The position numbers were made by a program, and so were the translations under genes. DNA of 55,781 bases, from the NCBI GenBank assembly GCA_963608705.1, contig CAVDHB010000038.1, forward strand, positions 1 to 55,781, given 5' to 3'. The notes beneath the pieces were generated by a model that had not been told where the DNA came from, did no database searches, and worked only from the letters and a program-made list of their open reading frames with translations. The stretch is from CAVDHB01 sp963608705 (lineage in GTDB: Bacteria; Bacteroidota; Bacteroidia; Bacteroidales; Bacteroidaceae). This document shows positions 52,224 to 55,781 of the stretch, one piece after another (within the stretch, counting starts at the first letter, position 1; every line of letters begins with the position of its first letter).

Positions 52224-52976
52224 ATGGAACAGACAGCAGAGCAAATCATCTTACGGCGCATCCAGCGTAAATTCAATAAAGGAGTAGTCTCTTACCGGCT
52301 CATTGAGGATGACGACCGCATCCTCGTGGGAGTCTCCGGGGGAAAGGATTCCCTGGCATTGTTGGCTTTGATGGCGGAACGGTCACGCATCTTGAAGCCG
52401 AGATTCGAGGTGGAAGGTGTGTACGTGAAAGTGCGGAATGTGCCATATAAAAGCGATGAGCAGTATTTGAAAGATTACGCCGCCAAGTGGGGAGTGAACC
52501 TTCATGTATACGAGACTTCCTTTGACGAGTCCACGGACACTCGCCACAGCCATTGTTTCCTGTGTTCCTGGAACAGGCGGAAACAACTCTTTGCCGCTGC
52601 CAAGGAACTGCATTGCAATAAAATAGCGTTAGGGCACCATCAAGACGACATCTTACAGACGTTGTTAATGAACATGACTTTTCAAGGCTCGTTCAGCACC
52701 ATGCCTCCCAAGTTGAAGATGAACAAGTTCGACATGACGATTATCCGCCCCCTGTGTTTAGTGCAGGAGAAAGACCTTGCGGAACTGGCCCGTCTCCGGG
52801 GCTTCCGCAAACAGGTAGAGAAATGCCCCTACGAAGAGGAGTCGCATCGAAGCGACATGAAAAGTGTATTGGCCAAATTGGAAGAGATGAACCCCGAAGC
52901 CCGCTATTCCCTGTGGAAAAGCATGACCAACGTCATGCCCGACTTGCTGCCACCTGCGATAGCCAGACGGGGTTGA
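52224..52976 (+). CDS. ttcA: TtcA-family tRNA 2-thiocytidine synthetase
   Basis: TtcA thiolates C32 of certain tRNAs using ATP and a [4Fe-4S] cluster. The ATG at 52224 is preferred over the TTG one codon before it, giving 250 residues. The PP-loop SGGKDS is at 38-43. The cluster ligands match the family pattern: Cys111 and Cys114 (HCFLCSW) and Cys201 (EKCPYEEES). GHHQDD is the second PP-loop motif. It is close to TilS, but the CxxC pattern argues for TtcA. It is monocistronic, with hairpins downstream. Confidence 0.9.
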   Translation: MEQTAEQIILRRIQRKFNKGVVSYRLIEDDDRILVGVSGGKDSLALLALMAERSRILKPRFEVEGVYVKVRNVPYKSDEQYLKDYAAKWGVNLHVYETSFDESTDTRHSHCFLCSWNRRKQLFAAAKELHCNKIALGHHQDDILQTLLMNMTFQGSFSTMPPKLKMNKFDMTIIRPLCLVQEKDLAELARLRGFRKQVEKCPYEEESHRSDMKSVLAKLEEMNPEARYSLWKSMTNVMPDLLPPAIARRG

Positions 52977-52984
52977 AGCAAAAA

Positions 52985-53020
52985 CGCAAAAGGCTTCGAT
53001 GGCCATCGAAGCCTTTTGCG
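52985..53020. repeat. 36-bp perfect palindrome after the ttcA-like gene
   Basis: CGCAAAAGGCTTCGATGG is followed directly by its reverse complement, ending at 53020. The segment GGCTTCGAT recurs at 53037-53045. It starts 9 bases after the ttcA-like stop and may be its terminator, with TTTT in the stem, but there is no T tract after it. Confidence 0.75.
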
Positions 53021-53074
53021 ATGGCTGATGAAGAAGGCTTCGATAAGGAGTGAAGCTAATTGCGTTCATTATAA

Positions 53075-53102
53075 GTAGAGACGCGATTAATCGCGTCTCT
53101 AC
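53075..53102. repeat. 28-bp palindrome GTAGAGACGCGAT-TA..., copy 2
   Basis: The sequence is identical to 37508-37535 except for the two-base loop (TA for GA). Like copy 1 it lies between convergent genes (ttcA-like and the GH35 gene), where it can form a hairpin on either strand. Confidence 0.82.
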
Positions 53103-53155
53103 CACCTACATTCAAATCCTGTCGAACTCAGGTCTATCTTATTTCCCTATTTGAG

Positions 53156-55036
53156 TTATTCTTTTACTAACTTATCCAATACGGGAGTGGCTACTGTGTG
53201 GATTTCCGTCTTGCGGGCGTTGTTCAGTTGTTCAAACACCACGATGGTGTTTTGCCCTTTCTTCAGGAAGCATCCCGGCAAGTAAAGCGTTTGCTGAGGA
53301 CCCACTTTCCAGTAACGACCCAAGTTCACGCCGTTCACAAACACGATGCCTTTCCCCCAATTCTCCATATAAAGGAAAGTATCCCCTACTTTGTCAAGCG
53401 TAAAAGTGCCTGAATACAGGATAGGTTGCCCCGCTGTATAGCGGCTTCCGTCCACTACGGGTTGGCCATCCATCGGCAGTTTATACATTTGCCAACCACC
53501 CGTGATTTCATTATCTCCAATCGTGATAGGTGCCGTGATGCCTTTCAAGTTCTTTTCAATACGTGGACCGTAATTAATACGCCCCATATTCTCTACGAGG
53601 ATATCCAATGAAGCATTGAATGGCACCTCAATTTCAAGACTGTCTTTTCCAGTGATACGGTTTAGCTCTCCGATTTTCTGTCCATTCACATAAACCGTGG
53701 CGAAATCCGCTAACCCAGGCACCCGCATGGTTCCGCTGATAGGCTGATTGAAATGCCTGCGGTAAAGTACGTAGCCATGTCCTTGTCCCAAATCCTCGAA
53801 AGTCATCAGTGTGTCATTCTCCACAGGTGTCATCTTCTCCACCTTGTCAAAAAGAGGCGTTGACTTGCTCAACTGTATGGAAGGAATTGTGATGACGGGG
53901 ATACGAGCCGGCACGGACGGTATCGGATAGTTAGCGTATTGCTTCATCAATGCCCGGATAGCATCATATTTCGGTGTGGTCCATCCCGCCTCGCTGATTG
54001 GTGCGTCGTAGTCATAACTGGTGATATCGGGTTGGATGTCACGGGCGTTGGAGTAGTTCGCACCCGACGTAAAGCCGAAATTCGTTCCACCGTGCGCCAT
54101 ATAGAAGTTGAAGCTCACCCCTCCATCCAGGTATTTCTTCAGCTGTGCCGCAGTTCTGGCAGCATCCACCTTCTGAAAAGGCTCATTCCAGTGGTCAAGC
54201 CATCCCGGGTAAAACTCTGTCACCATATAAGGACCAACACCCCCGTGGTACTTATTGACCACCTTTTTCAAGTTCGCCACATTGTCCTCGCCATTTGCTG
54301 TCGGCAGCGCACCCTCCACGTGTCCACCTTCAAAAAGCCAAGAACCGTCCGAAGTGAACATGGGAATGTCAAAACCTACATCCTTCAACTGCTGGCAAAT
54401 AGCGGCATTGTATTTCTTGTGTTCAGCCAATGGAATGTCCTTCCGCTGAACGACGTAAGAGCCAAACTCATTTTCGGCCTGTACCATGATGATAGGGCCA
54501 CCTTTTGTCACTTGTAAGTCCTTCACCTGTCCGGCCAGTTGACGAAGATACACCTTGCACGAGTCGAGGAAAGGCTGGTTATACGTTCGAATCTTCATCC
54601 CTTTCACCTTCTGCAACCACCAGGGATAGCCTCCAAACTCCCATTCGCCGCAGGCGTAAGGTCCTGGACGGAGAATCACCATAAGACCTTCTTCCGCCGC
54701 AGTTTTGATGAACTTGCGCAGATTACGGTTTCCCGTTTCCCAGTCCCATTTGCCTGGAGCAGTCTCATGGTAGTTCCAGAACACATAAGTGGCCACAGCG
54801 TTCAATCCCATAGCTTTCAACATCTTCAAACGATGCCTCCAGTAGGGGGCAGGCACTCTGGAGAAATGCATTTCCCCAGAATGCAACTGTATCGGTTTCC
54901 CGTCATAAATAAAATTTCCCTTTTCAATCTTAAAGGAATGAATGGTTTTCGCCTGTGTGGGAGTGGTAGTCAACAGGCAAAGAGCCAAGGGTACAGCCGT
55001 CAGTGCGGCTACTGTCTTCTTGAATAAATTTCTCAT
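53156..55036 (-). CDS. GH35 beta-galactosidase, secreted
   Basis: This is a 626-residue glycoside hydrolase family 35 enzyme that removes terminal beta-galactose from oligosaccharides or glycans. A signal peptide (1-29, ending TQA) directs it to the periplasm. The family start IQLHSGEMHFSRVPAPYWRHR is present, as is the acid/base Glu190 in GGPIIMVQAENEFG and the nucleophile Glu274 in VTEFYPGW. Two jelly-roll-like beta domains follow (about 400-600; WGKGIVFVNGVNLGRYWKVGPQ). It is monocistronic. No SusCD pair, sulfatase or other glycosidase adjoins, so it is outside a visible polysaccharide-utilisation locus. Confidence 0.95.
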   Translation of the reverse strand: MRNLFKKTVAALTAVPLALCLLTTTPTQAKTIHSFKIEKGNFIYDGKPIQLHSGEMHFSRVPAPYWRHRLKMLKAMGLNAVATYVFWNYHETAPGKWDWETGNRNLRKFIKTAAEEGLMVILRPGPYACGEWEFGGYPWWLQKVKGMKIRTYNQPFLDSCKVYLRQLAGQVKDLQVTKGGPIIMVQAENEFGSYVVQRKDIPLAEHKKYNAAICQQLKDVGFDIPMFTSDGSWLFEGGHVEGALPTANGEDNVANLKKVVNKYHGGVGPYMVTEFYPGWLDHWNEPFQKVDAARTAAQLKKYLDGGVSFNFYMAHGGTNFGFTSGANYSNARDIQPDITSYDYDAPISEAGWTTPKYDAIRALMKQYANYPIPSVPARIPVITIPSIQLSKSTPLFDKVEKMTPVENDTLMTFEDLGQGHGYVLYRRHFNQPISGTMRVPGLADFATVYVNGQKIGELNRITGKDSLEIEVPFNASLDILVENMGRINYGPRIEKNLKGITAPITIGDNEITGGWQMYKLPMDGQPVVDGSRYTAGQPILYSGTFTLDKVGDTFLYMENWGKGIVFVNGVNLGRYWKVGPQQTLYLPGCFLKKGQNTIVVFEQLNNARKTEIHTVATPVLDKLVKE

Positions 55037-55438
55037 GTGATGTAATCTATTATTCTATTATTGTATAAGGTGGATACATTCGTTCTTTCTGATATTATAC
55101 CTATCTTAGATGTCGCAAATCCAATGGAATAGGAATCATCCACGCACAGAGCAAAGTATGTATATTGTCAGTATGTTTAATTGTTGATGCCATATACTTA
55201 TAGTATTGGAATGCCATACAAAATATAGACATAACCCCTATCGCAAAGCGAAATGCCCAAATGGCCGTAATTTGTCTTTTCATGAAGACAAATGTATGAA
55301 AAACATCTCAAATATACAACAATATCCCCATATTTTGTCTAAAAGACGCATTAAACAATGATTGTGACGACAAGTACACTTCCGAAAGAAGACATTCGTA
55401 TGAATGATGCATGGGTGAAAGCATGTACACCGCCGTTG

Positions 55439-55553
55439 TAATCTCATTACACGAGGGGTCTGTAATTTAAAGACAGAGGTACGATGTGTCTGGTCATGCG
55501 GTGAGTAGTGAGTCCTTGTTCACCGTGTTTGACTCTATGTAATGAAGAGATTA
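55439..55553. repeat. Nested inverted repeats containing the CGGTGA motif pair
   Basis: Outer arms TAATCTCATTACA (55439-55451) and TGTAATGA-AGAGATTA (55538-55553) pair except for a short insertion. Inside, CGGTGA (55499-55504) and TCACCG (55520-55525) are inverted, with centres 21 bases apart. CGGTGAGTAGTGAGTCC matches the 26.9-kb array (CGGTGAGTAATGACTCC) at 15 of 17 positions. Confidence 0.6.
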
Positions 55554-55730
55554 GACTGGAGAGTATGAGATGATTGTCTCAATGCGACTTACCCTTCTCC
55601 TGTCTTATAAATGGAAAATTACTGCGCATCGTAAATCTTCTTCTCTGTGTGTACTTTATGAAAGAAAATGGACGAAAAAGTGAAGGACTATGGTACAATG
55701 TAAGCCCATTTCCAGTGATTTTAGGTTGTT

Positions 55731-55761
55731 TAGTGTAGGCTAGTGTAGGCTTAGTGTAGGC
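55731..55761. repeat. Three direct copies of TAGTGTAGGC at the window end
   Basis: TAGTGTAGGC occurs at 55731, 55741 and 55752. The layout (three units of about 10 bases) matches the arms of the palindromic elements at 26.7-27.3 kb. The flanking core sequence is different, and a matching right arm would lie beyond the window. Confidence 0.65.
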
Positions 55762-55781
55762 AATATTCCTGTTTTTTATCA

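Larger units (their letters stand above)
55037..55781. other. Gene-poor stretch of 745 bases
   Basis: No convincing gene was found. A TACATTTG box (55289-55296, minus) lies 6 bases before an open frame of 60 codons (55101-55283) and could instead be the promoter of the GH35 gene with a long leader. The second half holds an inverted-repeat structure (55439-55553) and a triple direct repeat at the window end. Confidence 0.6.

Noticed and set aside
55101..55283. Sixty-codon frame (minus) starting MKRQITAIWAF behind a TACATTTG box
   Set aside because: It is short, low in family-like features and only moderately hydrophobic. The box could equally serve the GH35 gene, so the frame is not called without conservation data.

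Overview
The window is a chromosomal segment from a member of the Bacteroidota, most likely order Bacteroidales (Bacteroides/Phocaeicola/Prevotella-like). The evidence is a SusC/SusD pair, a fimbrillin-type lipoprotein, DUF3467, DUF3822 and DUF2807 proteins, a zinc-free L36, few Shine-Dalgarno sequences, and many -7 boxes of the Bacteroidales form TAnnTTTG. The genus cannot be fixed from this sequence alone. No phage, insertion sequence, CRISPR array or rRNA gene was found.

Layout. 1-3.6 kb: a truncated tRNA-Gly, a membrane acyltransferase and a pyrE / SRPBCC / argH operon ending in an intrinsic terminator. 3.7-5.1 kb: an isolated fimbrillin-like lipoprotein. 5.3-22.6 kb: one long minus-strand ribosomal supercluster, rpsL-rpsG-fusA-rpsJ (S10) to spc to alpha, ending with rpoA-rplQ and a strong terminator. 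Three small genes are read by hand here: rpmJ, rpmD and, further on, a ferredoxin. 22.7-25.8 kb: DUF3467 protein and clpB, each with its own terminator or promoter. 26.0-28.8 kb: an uncharacterised gene, a 0.7-kb block of structured repeats, then rsmD and a DUF3822 gene.

29.0-37.5 kb (plus strand): a SusC/SusD pair without any enzyme gene, a RecD-like helicase and two tandem DUF2807 lipoproteins. 37.5-39.9 kb: fcl and gmd, which make GDP-L-fucose. 39.9-40.2 kb: divergent tRNA-Pro(CGG) and tRNA-Phe(GAA). 40.3-49.3 kb (minus): dprA, the comM/yifB-type ATPase, a thioredoxin-like lipoprotein without its cysteines, a TPR/OmpA-like lipoprotein, rdgB and leuS. 49.3-55.8 kb: a gene-free stretch with a candidate small RNA, a small lipoprotein, a 2[4Fe-4S] ferredoxin, a TPR/PD40 protein, a TtcA-type tRNA thiolase, a GH35 beta-galactosidase and a gene-poor, repeat-bearing end.

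Most of the window is housekeeping: translation, nucleotide supply, tRNA charging and modification, protein disaggregation. Envelope genes sit between these blocks. The most unusual content is at 26.69-27.30 kb. Three copies of a roughly 140-bp palindromic element share a structured core but have different terminal arms, each of which still pairs perfectly or nearly so with its partner. Between the first two copies lies a seven-copy, 21/22-bp-phased CGGTGA array. A related motif pair and another triple direct repeat occur at 55.5-55.76 kb.
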